Part shown: positions 34,991 to 46,091 of the stretch, piece by piece
Position numbering within the stretch: position 1 is the first letter of the stretch
Layout: each line of letters starts with the position of its first letter
Assembly: GCA_963995505.1 (NCBI GenBank)
Contig: OZ023193.1
Location: 7,958,521-8,022,520, forward strand
Reading direction: 5' to 3'
DNA length: 64,000 nucleotides
Source of the DNA: Hypericum androsaemum
Taxonomy: Eukaryota > Streptophyta > Magnoliopsida > Malpighiales > Hypericaceae
Program-made: the position numbers and the translations under genes
The notes under the pieces: generated by a model
What the model was told of the DNA's origin: nothing
What the model saw: the letters and a program-made list of their open reading frames with translations, nothing else
The model's database searches: none

Positions 34991-35660
34991 TTGATTAAAC
35001 CAAAAAAATATTAAATATTAAATTTGATGTACCTGTATAAATGCATGATTTTTTTTACTTTTTATATTTGTAACTCTGACGTGGAAGGTTTAGGTGGCAC
35101 GTGGGACTCGAGGATCTAGCGAAGCTGCCATCTGGATTTTGGACTACGAATTCGTAATTTTCTTTTTTGTTTTGCTCCTGCGGGCCTGGATTTTGTGCTC
35201 AAAGAAGCCAGCAATTCCAAACCCACAAATATGTTAAAATTTTTATATCTAATGTAAGATGATGAGTTTATATATTTTTTACGCTCATAAACTTACCCCC
35301 AATATTTGTACTAAACAATGTGGGATTTTCAATACGACCCCCAAACAAGACTCATCGGAGCGAAGATTGCACGGGTTTTGAATTTGGCAACGTGTGAGAA
35401 ATTGGAGTCGTGTGAGCACAACAATGAACACGGAATCAACCCGCTCTGATATCATGTTAGAATCTCTTTATCCAACCGCAAACCTTAAGGCGATAGGTTG
35501 GTGGATTCTTCACACTTATGAATTTGCTCCCTACTATTGTACTAAGCGATGCGAGATTCTCAACAAAATTTAAATAGGTCATCCGAATGATAAATTTGTA
35601 AATTGTAATATCAGAGATTACATAAGGATATTTTATAAAATGTGAAGTTATGTATCGTCT
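34991..35660. other. Intergenic, no gene seen
   Basis: AT-rich. A piece at 35330-35570 (ccaaacaagactcatcgg, then atcatgttagaatc) has the look of a decayed LTR-element terminus but cannot be assigned. Confidence 0.4.
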
Positions 35661-35662
35661 AA

Positions 35663-35820
35663 TGGTACACCGTGTTGTATTTAGTGGTGATATTTAACAT
35701 TTAGTGTTACACCGTGTTGTATTTAGTGGTGATATTTAACATTTAGTGGTACACCATGTTGCGTTTAGAAGTATCATGTTATGTTTAATAATACTATTTA
35801 GCATCTAGTAGTACCATGTT
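35663..35820. repeat. 42-bp minisatellite, about 3.5 copies
   Basis: Units start acaccgtgttgtatttagtg at 35667 and 35709 and acaccatgttgcgtttag at 35751, at a 42-bp period. The last copies are degenerate. Confidence 0.8.
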
Positions 35821-35854
35821 TTTGTCCGAATAATACTGCTAACTCTATTATAAG

Positions 35855-36106
35855 TGTGATACCCCGTAAATGATATATACTGTCTGAAACGCCTTAAGTG
35901 ATTTAATTAGTACTATCCATATCAACAAGGTGCACCTTCTTTTCCGGCACACATCTTGAGAGAACTCTAAGATTAAACGTGTTTGGCCGGAAGTAGGATC
36001 AGGATGGGTGACCTCCTGGAAAGTTTTTCGGGATGCGTGTGAGTGAGGACAAAGCATGCTGGAAAAGACCTGTGGAGACAGTTGGTCGGATCACGAGGCG
36101 ACACTC
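35855..36106 (+). mobile_element. Cassandra-type LTR carrying a 5S-rRNA-like segment
   Basis: It starts TGTGATACCCCGTAAAT. It contains a 5S rRNA-like stretch, including aggatgggtgacctcctgg (36001-36019), which holds the 5S internal C box, and an altered A box (agattaaacgtgt). It then reads gtgaggacaaagcatgctgg and aaaagacctgtgg, which I recognise as Cassandra TRIM LTR sequence. It is a single copy with no second LTR, PBS or TSD that I could find, so a solo or truncated LTR. It is not a functional 5S gene. Confidence 0.8.
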
Positions 36107-36116
36107 AATCCACCAC

Positions 36117-36335
36117 CAGGGGCGGAGCCACGTTTAGGGGAGTGGAGGCAATTGCCCCCACTTAATTTTTTTTGTTTGATAACTAATATATTTTTTAATG
36201 TATGTCCCCACTAAAATTGAAAATTGACCCCACAAAAAAATTAATCTACCTAAAAATTAAAACCAAAATATTAATCTGCACTATTATCAAATTATATTGC
36301 CCTTACTCTCAAAATTTTCTGGCGCGACCACCTCT
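36117..36335. mobile_element. hAT-type MITE, copy 2 (decayed)
   Basis: The left end CAGGGGCGGAGCC is canonical. The interior matches copy 1 (10308-10533), for example cacttaattttttt and cctaaaaattaaaacca. The right end is degenerate (ggcgcgaccacctct) and no TSD is visible. It abuts the Cassandra fragment. Confidence 0.8.
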
Positions 36336-36339
36336 CTTT

Positions 36340-37447
36340 GTTTTTAGACAGCATATATTTCGTGATGTTACACAATTATGAAATTGATTGGGTGGATTTT
36401 CTAGTTCTGGCTATAGAAAATGTGGGACGGAAAAGACAGGGAGATACACCCATTACCATGCAATTGGCGATATCCAGTAGCTTTCAGTTGGACTGTGGAA
36501 ATCTTTTTAAATTAAACCACTCTGATAAAAATAATATAGTTAATTAATTCTCGAGATCGTAGTTAGTTTAGTAAAGTAGGAAAAATGTACATTACGAATA
36601 TTTATCAAAGAGCTAGACCGAAGGACTTGGTCCAGCTGCCTTACAGATTGATCTATTGAGACTTATCATTGATTGTAGTTATTTCCTTCTGATTTACTCC
36701 CACAAATGCCCTTTTAGGACAAATAAATGGTCATTTTAGTGCCAAACGTGACGTGTTCATATATTTGCTTAAAATGAGCAAACATTTCCCGGAGAGTAAT
36801 TCTCCTTACCTTTTACACCGATTCCCAAACGGCATTCTCATCAAAGAGTCCATTATTAGGAAATGGTCATTTGCGAGAGTAAACCGGTTTCATGTGTTGG
36901 GTTAGTGTATTTGTTTATGATTATGAAAAATCCACCTACGACACCTTATCGTTGCACAAACGATCTCATGTCATGGCACATTGGCGAAGTCAAAAACTCG
37001 TGCAAATTTGTAACCAATAATTTTGTTTGAAGAGAGTGATGCTATTACCACCAAGTATGAGATTGCCTTAAAAGATTTTGAAAATGGATATTCTAACACC
37101 AAACATAAAATAACCAACCTGCAGAGAACAAGTTCTGCAACAACCAACCAAAATCCAGACGACGATACATACATAGATAAGTTCCAAGTCAAAGGTCTGA
37201 GATTTAACCAAGTTCTGCAGATGCTAACACCACCCGCCTTCAGGGGCAAGAAGGCTTCCCCACAGGTAATGGTATCTACCAGATGCACACCATCTGATCT
37301 ACCAACAGCAGCATTAACCTAACGTTAAGTTGTCCAAGAAATCCGAAAAGGTCGCTAGGACAAAAGCAGGAGTTTTTTAAGTTACTACACATGAGATAGC
37401 TACAGTAAATACCGTACTACTACTGCCCCCCTACTACATGTGACTGT
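36340..37447. other. Intergenic and 3' flank of the MBD gene
   Basis: Short frames on both strands (36338-36547, 37023-37322) have no recognisable domain. The right end presumably includes the MBD 3' UTR. Confidence 0.45.
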
Positions 37448-40400
37448 TCAGCTGCTGACGGGAGAAGGAGCTGGATGCTGCGAGGCATCGTTTTGCCCCA
37501 TCGGGTTGACCTTCCCGATCTCCGCATACTTATCACTGGAAAATTCAACCGGGGTGTTGATCTTTTCAATCTTCTCTGGTATATCGACTTTCTGCTTGAC
37601 CTCACTCTTGGAAGCAGGCACTGTACCATTGAGCTTGTCTTTGTCAGCTCCTCTATTGGCTTCAGCTGCAGCAGCATCCGGTTCATCATTCTTGTCAGCT
37701 GGAAAGCTCTCTTTTCCGTCATCCCTTCCGTTTGCAGCCGCTTCAATAGAGTCCACGGTTTCTGCAGGTGCATTCTTTTCTGCTGCCTTGGCGTCCTCCG
37801 CTTCTTGCACCTCCACCAAGGGCTGGGGATCTTCAGCAGCATTTTCTTCAGTAACAATCTCAGGTTCCTTAATATTCTCAGGCATTTGAGTGTCCTTATT
37901 CTCACCAGCACCTTCTTTATTAACATCATCCTCAATTGTGTCGTTGGTTTCAGGGGCTCCTTTCACTTCCTCTGCAGACTCGTTCCCCGTCTTCTTGGCA
38001 TCTTGCATTTCAACATATTTTTCCCCGTTAACCTTCTCCAAATCAGCTTTGACCCCCTTGTCCACTATCTCTTTCTCTGTTTTCTCACCATCTTTCATTT
38101 GGACATCTTTCTCAATTGCATCCTTCTCGGGATTTGCTCCGGCCTCCTTGTCAGTTTCATTCTCAGTCTTGTCAGCATCTTGCATTAGGATATCTTTTTC
38201 ACCTTCAACCTTCTCAGGACTTGTTTCGGTCTCCTTGTCATCCTTTTTCGAGGCTGACGACTTTCTGCCCCGCTTCTTTGCTGGCTCCTTCTCTGGGGTT
38301 GGACTAGACTTCACCTTCTCAATAATCCTAGCTGATCTTCTTGGAGTTTCACCAGTACCCCAATCAAACTCAGAGATTGCAGGATTGCCAGGATGTGACT
38401 TCAGGTATTGTTCCAACTGCTTCCGGGTACTTATCTCTTCCCCAGTTGGAGAAATGAACACGATTTCATTCTTCCTAGGTGTCCCACTCTTGGGATGATA
38501 CTGTGGAGAGAAAAGAAGAGTTACTCATAACACAGTGCACAAACAAGAGGCACGAGTACTTAGTACTGAATATTAAGTACAGCAATAGATAAGAGACCAC
38601 TTTCTCATGCAACAAGTCTGCTAAATTTGCATGTCTCAAATCAAGAAGGGTTAATCATAACGCTCTGCATTCATAGGAGGCGAGTTCGTAAGTTCACGTT
38701 GATCAGCTCGACAACATCTCGCAATAAGCAAGATTCAGGAACATGAAACTAGCATCTGTGATAGTACTGAATAACTGGTACATTGATAGTAAACAGCCCA
38801 CTTTCCCATGCATAAATCTGCTAAGTTTCCATGTCATAAATCGAGAACAGAAAAACACATTTGTTCAAATTTGAAACCATTTCGAGGTGCAATAGTTTTT
38901 CCGATGTATCCTATCATATATGTGTAGTGCTGACCCCAGGCTTCATTCTGCTCCTTAAGCCTTTCCCAGAGCAACAAACAAGTACTGTTCTTTGTGCTGA
39001 TCTAATATGGAGGAATGCATTTGCCATATAGAGCAGACAAATAACCTTTGACTTCAGTCCACTTGAATTTTATCAGCAAATTAGATCCAAGAAAAAACTT
39101 CCGCCTCGGTTGTCATTCATACAACTCATGATAAGAGTCATTCAACGACGGCAGACTGCAGCCTTCCAACAAACTCATACCAAGACTTCCCTTGAAAACA
39201 TATTCTCAAAACTGCATGGAACAATTCTAAGAACGCCCGACTACAAAGGCAAGCAACTAGCTAACAGTCAAAACCAAAATAGCTAAAAACTTGGAATTAA
39301 TACTTGAGGTTCCCTTAAGGAGTGCAATAACCGATAGTCTAAAGTTAAAAATAATTTCATTTAGGGATGTAGTTGCAGCATTCAAACTACAGCAATGTGA
39401 GAAAAAAATGAATGTCGGATTTGAAGATGCTGATATTTGAGAAAAGTCAGGCAAACAGACCAGTTACTTACAGTCCTAGGTTAACAGGTAGAAGAGCTAC
39501 AGATTCAGATAGACATTTTATCAAGACTACACTCATCCAAAATGAGACACTTTATTCTGTTAGTGTCATACCAGTTGAAGAGAACGACAAAAATTGTTAA
39601 AATGCATGATAGGAGCGAGGATTCGTATATAAAAATTAGGCATATTAATTCACAAGTAATCTTGCTTGACCTAAACAACCTGGATGTCGTAGGAAAACCT
39701 AAAGCAGATGGGACTGCTGAGATTCACATCATAACATGGTTGATTTGAGCAATTCACACTGCAAAACTCAGCCTTCCCTGTACTCTAGATTAGAACTCCA
39801 AACAAAAAATGGTGGTTTGACCATGTTTTGAACACAGGCGTAGCTCTAAGTGACATCAACCGAGTTGACAGCAAAGAGCCCACTGATTCTGTGTATCAAA
39901 CTTTCGAGTTTTGAGTTTTGACACAGCAGAACGTTAGTAAAACCCAGAGAGGTGTCTTTGCTCTTGGCTAACAATAGTTACTATCAGCTAAAAACACATT
40001 ATATCCATTGTTCGAACAAGAGGGCTATTAATAGCTAGTGGTCTTCCTTATGCACTGCTATCAAACGTTGTCCTAAATGCAACTAGAAGCGTGGCACTTA
40101 AGTGCTGAGAACCACAAGCAAGAGAGAAAATAAACCAAGAGGAGCAGTCTTCCTCGAAGAAGAAATGAGAAACAGTTGAACAAAATTGAAGCTGAAACTA
40201 TATGGATTTCACCGAAAAGCCTGCACATGACTGCTCGGAATAGAACAAGAACAACCTACGAGCTCCAATTGCCCACTTTTCTAACTTGGTTAAAGAGTAA
40301 CCAAACACCTATAAGATGAGTTAATTAAAACCAGGAAAACCCCAAATTGCCATCCCTTGGGAAGGAGGTGAGAGCATCAGGAGGAGGAGGAGAAGAATAG

Positions 40401-40779
40401 CCCCCTTAACAAGCTACCTACCACCAATCCAGCAGTACCATACCAACCAAACCCTAGGTACAAATTCCTCCACCTACCCCGAATTCCAAACCCTATTCCT
40501 AATTTGAAAAAACAGGAAGCAACAGAGAAACTCCAAATTCCCACCACCTAACAACACTCAGAAACATGAACAGAACCCTGCCAAAAAAAAAACCCCCCCG
40601 TCCAGAGACAAAGCAAAACAATTACATAGAACTAAACCTAAAGCTGGAAACTTTTATCTTAACCCAAAACAGTTTTAAAAAAAAAGAGTAAAGGGAGGGG
40701 AAAGACAAAAGATTACCACTTTCTTCCAAGCAGGAGGAGCAGCCAGCTCAATAGAAATCACCTCTTCCTTGCCTTCCAT
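37448..40779 (-). CDS. Methyl-CpG-binding domain protein, MBD10/MBD11-like
   Basis: Two exons on the minus strand, 40779-40717 (21 codons) and 38500-37448, separated by a 2216-bp phase-0 intron, give 371 residues. The MBD spans about residues 14-80, from [20 protein letters not shown] to [10 protein letters not shown], with [17 protein letters not shown] inside. This is the order seen in Arabidopsis MBD10 and MBD11. An AT-hook-like KKRGRK is at about residues 96-101. The remaining 270 residues are very rich in Glu, Lys, Asp and Ala, with repeated motifs of the type EKDxxMxDxxKTE (about four copies); disorder is likely. The nuclear role is chromatin binding. Plant class members bind methylated CpG weakly or not at all in vitro, so the ligand is uncertain. 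The start was chosen by the [13 protein letters not shown]-terminus, typical of the family. Confidence 0.93.
38501..40716 (-). other. Long first intron of the MBD gene
   Basis: This 2.2-kb intron follows a 63-nt first coding exon. It holds no supported gene or transposon. It is AT-rich, with short frames at 39257-39748 judged to be chance. Long 5' introns in plant housekeeping genes often enhance expression; whether this one does is inference. Confidence 0.75.
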
Positions 40780-40840
40780 TTTCTTTTCCTGGACAAACAC
40801 AGCAAAATCCCAACTAATCTCAATATGGCACACCCAAATA

Positions 40841-40866
40841 TAATAATAATAATAATAATAATAATA
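40841..40866. repeat. (TAA)n microsatellite upstream of the MBD gene
   Basis: About eight units of taa lie some 60 bp upstream of the start codon, in the 5' UTR or promoter. Confidence 0.9.
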
Positions 40867-42090
40867 CCCTTTTCTCTCCTACACAGTTCAAAATTGAAAA
40901 AAAAACCTCTGGTTCCCCCCAATTTGTCCCACAAACCTGGAGATGGAGAGAGAAGTAGAAATCCAGTTCAAAATAATACCCTCTTGGTGTGTTTTTTTCT
41001 GGTGGGGGTACTCTGTCTCTCTCTGGTTATGTTTGTTTGTCTGTGGTCATAGAATGGTAGTTAGTGTAGTTTTTTGTTGGGTAAAATTTAGGCAGGTTGA
41101 TATAAACGTCAAAATTTTATGAGGTGTTAGATTTTGTTCCCTTCCTAAATAAAATTTAGTCGTTTATATATGAGTGAGAATTGACCCACAAAATTTTAAA
41201 AAACGAGGTAGAATTTGTCGTCTTCATTCCACATACATTGGGTTGGTTTAATGTATTTAACCGTCACGGAAGGGGCAATCCAGTTTAGTTGGGGGGCAAG
41301 GATAAAGTGACTCGTGGGTGTCGGAAAGATGTAGAGACGGCGATATCTCACGCTTTTTTGAAACTGGTGTTTTTTAGCCTCGTTATATTTTTAGTGCGTA
41401 TTATTTGGTATCTAGATAACTATTAAAACTGATTAATTTAGATATGAATTTGATGAAATCTATTTGATACTGCGTTTCGAAATTTTGAAATCTAAATTTT
41501 TGGTTAAGCAAAAAAAATTCATTTTAGAAGTTGATTTTTTTGCCTCGTTATCTTTTTTTTAGAAACTCCTCGTTATCTTCAAGCAAGCAAAAGCAAGTGA
41601 AGTTCTATTCTTGGACCAACACGTGTCCTGCCTCATCATTCTCTTGGGAGATAATATGTCAAAGGCAAGGCTCTATAAATATATGCTAGATTTTTGTATT
41701 TCAGAATTAATTATTTCTTAAATGGACTCTTCAAAATTCAAAAATAAAATAGGTGTCCTTAAAAGGATTGATGTGATATATTTTATTTCTGGAGTAGACA
41801 GACTGATGTGATAGATTTTGTAATGGAAAAGAAAAGTAAAAAAAGAATAGCCAAAAATAATAAAAATATCCAACGTACTAAAACATGTGCAGACAACTTG
41901 TCCCACCGCCTCCCTTTGCGCGTGTTATACACGAAAATTTCATAGTGAAGCGTGGCTGCCACGCTCCAAGCTCGGAGAATGGCCTTTGTAAGCGGCGACC
42001 CTAGGAAGCGGGAGACTAAGTCATGGCGGCTACGTGGCGAAGTCTAACCGATCTTCTCAAAAAACTAATAAGATTGTCGTCGTGCTTAAA
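40867..42090. other. Intergenic 5' flank of the MBD gene
   Basis: A pyrimidine-rich tract (40980-41045, ctctctctctgg) is plausible for the MBD leader or promoter. Beyond this no feature is supported. Confidence 0.45.
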
Positions 42091-42925
42091 CCAATGAACT
42101 TTGTAATTTTAATACTATACACTATTGCGCCGAGCGGCAACCAGGTCGAGGAAACGACAAAGGGGGAATTAAAAAATATTAAATAAAAACTAAAACTTTA
42201 CGTTCCCCTGTCGGCTTTCCCCGACTTAACTCAAGCTTTTTTAATATATCGTAACCTAGGATTATATAAGTAGCTGTAAGCCCTGGGGCGACCGACAGCC
42301 CCTCACCCCGATTGGGTTACCCCTTAAACTTTTTTTTATAATCATTTTTCAATCTAATTCTAGTGATACATGATATAATACTATTTATTAAAATAAATAT
42401 TGTGAATATAATTTGCGTGGTTATAAAATTTGAAGTTATTTTTTAATAAAATTAAAATAAATAATATGAAAATTCAATTCTCTATAAATAAAATCTAATA
42501 TTGACATATTTTGATGTACAATCTAAAATTCTCTCTTCTTTTAGGCATGTATTTGTGACTTGATTTATTTATTTCTAATTTTGTATGACAATTTTTGTAA
42601 TCTTTATTTTAATTTTAGTCTTGTTATAATTACGGACGCTTAATTTTCTTATATTTATTATAATTTATATGTAAATATAAATTGATTATTGATAATATGT
42701 GGACGAGGTCAAAAGAACTTATAGCCTAATAGCACAAGGCGTCGTAAATATTTGTAATGTCCAAGGTTCAAATCCTCACATTTATTATGGTATAAAATTT
42801 ACCATGATAAATATGTGGATGATAGATCAATAGTCTAGATACATCAATATTTGGTCGAATTATGTTATATATAAATAAAAAAATTTATTTATTTATTTGA
42901 TAACAGTTCACCGTAGTGGGTAGTC
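42091..42925. mobile_element. Harbinger-type remnant with a right end
   Basis: It ends in gtagtgggtagtc followed by TAA (42926-42928), like the right terminus of the element at 46092-47372. The piece 42541-42680 resembles 44005-44140. It also includes a family 2 SINE (42710-42802). The left boundary is not found, so the start given is approximate. Confidence 0.4.
42710..42802 (+). mobile_element. tRNA-like SINE fragment (family 2)
   Basis: tagcctaatagc (A-box-like, 42722) and ggttcaaatcc (B box, 42765-42775), then ggtataaaatttacc. Same layout as 13408-13500. Confidence 0.55.
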
Positions 42926-43469
42926 TAAGCGGTTGGAAACAAACGGTATTAAATATCATACCGATCAATATTCCCTTGCCCAATAACTATTATTTAATAA
43001 ACATTGAAATCGAAGATATAATCTTTTTCGCGCTGAACCGGGTTCCTAATGACTTGATTAGTAAGACCATTTTTTAATATCTCATTGTCGGCTAGCATGC
43101 AAATTTTTGAAAAAAATTGATTGATTTGATCAAAAACATATGTGATCGCTTGGTTCTCTTAGACCACCTCGGTTATCGCCACCGTGTAAGACAAAGCCAA
43201 AATTTTAAAAAAAAAGATAGGCATTTTGGCCGATCTACTCGGCCGGTCGAGCACTGCTCGCGAGCTTTTTTTTTCTTATCTTAAATTAATTGTAATGATA
43301 CGTGGTACAATATTATACGTTGAAATAGATACTAGTGGCTATTATTTTTTGGTATCATAATTAATATTATCTTTTGATCTAATCCTAACGTCCGTAACTC
43401 GCTCTAATATTATCTTTTGATCTAATCCTAACGTCCGTAACTCGCTCTAATATTGACGTTAAATATATT

Positions 43470-44000
43470 TTCAACATACTTACACTCAGAATTTGGAGAA
43501 TTCATAGCTAAAAAGTTGTAGATATATGTCTCACCTTCGCAAAGCAACTTGAATCAACCCAATCGGATTCCGGAATAAGAAGTTGTGGCTCTCCAACCGA
43601 AATGCATCCCCGTAACTCGATCGACTATTGACGTCAAACGTATTTTCGACATTCTTATAATTTGAATTTGGAGAAGTCATAAACTAAAATATTGTAGATA
43701 TATGTCTCACCTTAACAAAACAACTTCAATAAACTCAATCGGATTCCGGAATAAGAAGTTGTGGCTCCCCAACCGAAACTCATCTCCGTAAGTTTCTCGA
43801 CTATTAATGTCAAACGTAATTTTGACATTCTTACACTTCGAATTTGGAGAAGTTATAAACTAAAAAATTGTAGATATACATCTCACCTTCACAATACAAG
43901 TTGAATCAACTCAATCACACTCTGAAATAAGAAGTTATGGTTCTCCAACCAAAACTTATCTCGTAACTCGCTCAACTATTGACTTCAAATGTATTTTCGA
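43470..44000. repeat. 176-bp tandem repeat array A (three units)
   Basis: Equivalent points (caacatac, then gacattc twice) fall at 43472, 43648, 43824 and 43999, so the period is 176, 176 and 175 bp. Units contain gaatttggagaa, gttgtggctc and ctcgactatt. Same unit as array B at 46440-47115. Confidence 0.9.
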
Positions 44001-44154
44001 CATCCATTTGTAGCTCGATTTATTTCTTTCTAATTTTGTTTTCCAACTTTTGTAATCTTAATTTTATTATTTTATTTTAATTTTTTCCTTATTATAATTA
44101 TGGAAGTATAATTTTATATATTTATTGCAATTTATATGTAAAAATAAATTAAAT

Positions 44155-46009
44155 GATAAATTATTCTCAAGTCCCTAACCTTTGGTCTCCCTCCCTCTAG
44201 GGTCCCTGACTTTTGGAAAATGATTGTCCTATCTCTAAGTTTTGATGATAATAGATTCTCGGGTCTCTAAAGCCAGAATATTCTTTTTTCTTCGGCGAAC
44301 CCTCACTTGAAAAGATAAAAATGCCCCTCCCACTTAGAAAAAAAATCATCTCCCCTTCACCTTCTTCCTCAATTCATTTTCAACCCCTAACCTTGAAAAT
44401 ATCAATTCGAAGTAGCAATCAAATCCATCATCGACATTGAAATGAACATTATAACATTCATTTAAATCACCAAATCCTGGAAATGAGTGGATGGAGAAGC
44501 AGTTTAGGGACCGAGGTCATCTAAACCACCAATGGGCTTATATACAATCGGCGAGAGAAAAAAGAGGAAGAAACACATTTCTTTAAACCACCAATTTTCT
44601 CCTTCCTGGAGTTAATGCTCAATAGCTTATTATTAATCAGAGACCACTCCACCGAACAAGCCTAGGTGGCGAGGAGTCGCAAAATTCGGGCTTAGGGGAA
44701 AGTGGGAGTTCCAGTGAGCCAGCCCACTCCACCGAACAAGCGTTGGGGTACCGAACAAGCAAGGAAGCCAGTCCACTCTACCTTTCGGACCCGCCACAGT
44801 CATTGTCACTTAGACTTCAGAACGTCAACGTCCTAAACTCGATGGAGCCCATGGTCCAGCAGAAGCGGAGGACCTCCACGGTGAACCTAGAAGATGTGGA
44901 TCCCTAAATCGCTTCTCCCTCAAGGACCTCCATAGTGAAGTAGATGACGTGGATCCACCAGCAGTTCTAGAAGTCAAAGCCGTCTCTTCTTTTTTAACAC
45001 ACCCACAGTATCGTCGTCGACGTAGCGTATTTGGGTTTTGGTAAACAAGAAGAGACAGCATGGATCTCACCGTCCCCCGACCTCGATCTCGCCAGCTTCT
45101 TCTCTCTCCCACACGGTGGTCGGCGTCCTCTCTCTCCCAACCTGGAAAAGCCCCAATTCCCAACCTGGAAGAACCCTAGGTTGTTGAGGCTCAGTTGCTG
45201 GGTGCCCAGGTGATGGATTTGAGGAATGTGATGGTGGGAAGAGAGCAAAAGCGGAGGGAGAGGGAGTTCGATAGAAAGAACTACGAGTTGGAGTGCGAAG
45301 GGAAGAGGAGGGAGTTAGAGTTGCAGAGAGAGATACGGTTGAGCGAGAGGGATGAGAGGGTGGAGGACGGGGAGATGAGCTTGGAGCAGAGGGAGATGTT
45401 ATGAGTTAGGAGGGAGTTCGAAAGGAGAATGAGATTGGAACAAGAGCTAGATGAGGAGAGGATGAAGAGGCGGATGGTGGAGGAGAAAAGGGAGGGAGGA
45501 GGAGATGGAGTGGAGGGAGCGGATCGTCGGGATGCAGAATAAGCACGAGAAGGCGATGATCGGAAAAAACTGGACAGAAAAACAAACCTATTATTTTTAC
45601 CGATTGGACCAATTATTTGATTCGGTAATTTAATTCTGGAATTAGGGTTTTTGATGTTTATGTTTTTGTTTGTTTAATTTGGTATTCTTGATATTATATT
45701 CTTGGTTGTTTAATTTGGTATTCTTGATGTTAATTCTTGGTGTTCTTTTGAGAAAGAATTCTTGGTGTTCTTTTAATTGTGTGTTCTTGAGTGTGAGGAA
45801 GAAGAAGGGGAAGGAAAGAGAGTTTTTTTAGTGGGAGGGCATTTCGGTCATTTCAAGTAGGGGTTCGCCATAGAAAATGGAATATTCCAGCTCCAGGGAC
45901 TCGAGAGTCTATTATCATCAAAATTTAAGGACGGGATAATCATTTTCTAAAAGTCAGGGACCCTAGGAGGAGGGTGACCAAAGGTCAGGGACTTAAGAAT
46001 AATTTTTTC
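44155..46009. mobile_element. Long-TIR Mutator-like element with captured ORF-like piece
   Basis: It begins GATAAATTATTCTCAAG and ends with the reverse complement of GAAAAAATTATTCTTAAG. The inverted arms are about 180 bp (44155-44340 against 45820-46009). The 10-bp TSD taaattaaat lies at 44145-44154 and 46010-46019, the usual MULE size. There is no transposase. The interior (44820-45590) is GC-richer and partly coding-like, as in Pack-MULEs. Confidence 0.8.
45180..45540 (+). pseudogene. Coiled-coil ORF fragment inside the MULE
   Basis: A plus-strand frame (QEKRREREFDRKNYELE type, with KRRELELQREIRLSERDERVE) stops with TGA at 45402 and continues in frame after it (RREFERRMRLEQELDEERMKR). It is highly charged with heptad-like spacing. 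It resembles the C-terminal coiled coil of some plant trihelix-type proteins, but I cannot assign it. Its place between MULE arms suggests a captured host fragment. Confidence 0.4.
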
Positions 46010-46091
46010 TAAATTAAATTATAGATAATATATGGAGGAGAGAGAAATTAATTATTTATTTGGTGAGCGGATTGGATGAGATCACCAATAA

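Larger units (their letters stand above)
43162..46091. mobile_element. Harbinger-type remnant with 176-bp repeats, split by a MULE
   Basis: The left terminus TTA then GACCACCTCGGTTATCGCC matches the start of neighbouring Harbinger elements. Inside are a 43-bp duplication (43360-43450) and a 176-bp tandem array (43470-44000). A long-TIR transposon is inserted at 44155-46009. The true right end was not found and may be lost under the next element at 46092. Confidence 0.45.

Noticed and set aside
35330..35580. A possible LTR-element terminus (atcatgttagaatc region)
   Set aside because: No second copy, PBS or coding sequence in the window supports it.
36001..36019. A functional 5S rRNA gene
   Set aside because: Only part of the 5S sequence is kept, the A box is altered, and the flanks are Cassandra LTR sequence.
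35848..36057. A 69-codon minus-strand frame over the Cassandra region
   Set aside because: It lies on the 5S-like LTR sequence, which explains the conserved bases better than a protein.
37475..38498. Long plus-strand frames opposite the MBD gene
   Set aside because: They mirror the Glu/Lys-rich coding strand (Phe, Ser, Leu-rich) and have no family resemblance.
42722..42776. A tRNA gene suggested by A- and B-box-like motifs
   Set aside because: The stems do not pair, the anticodon arm is missing and related copies share the same non-tRNA tail.
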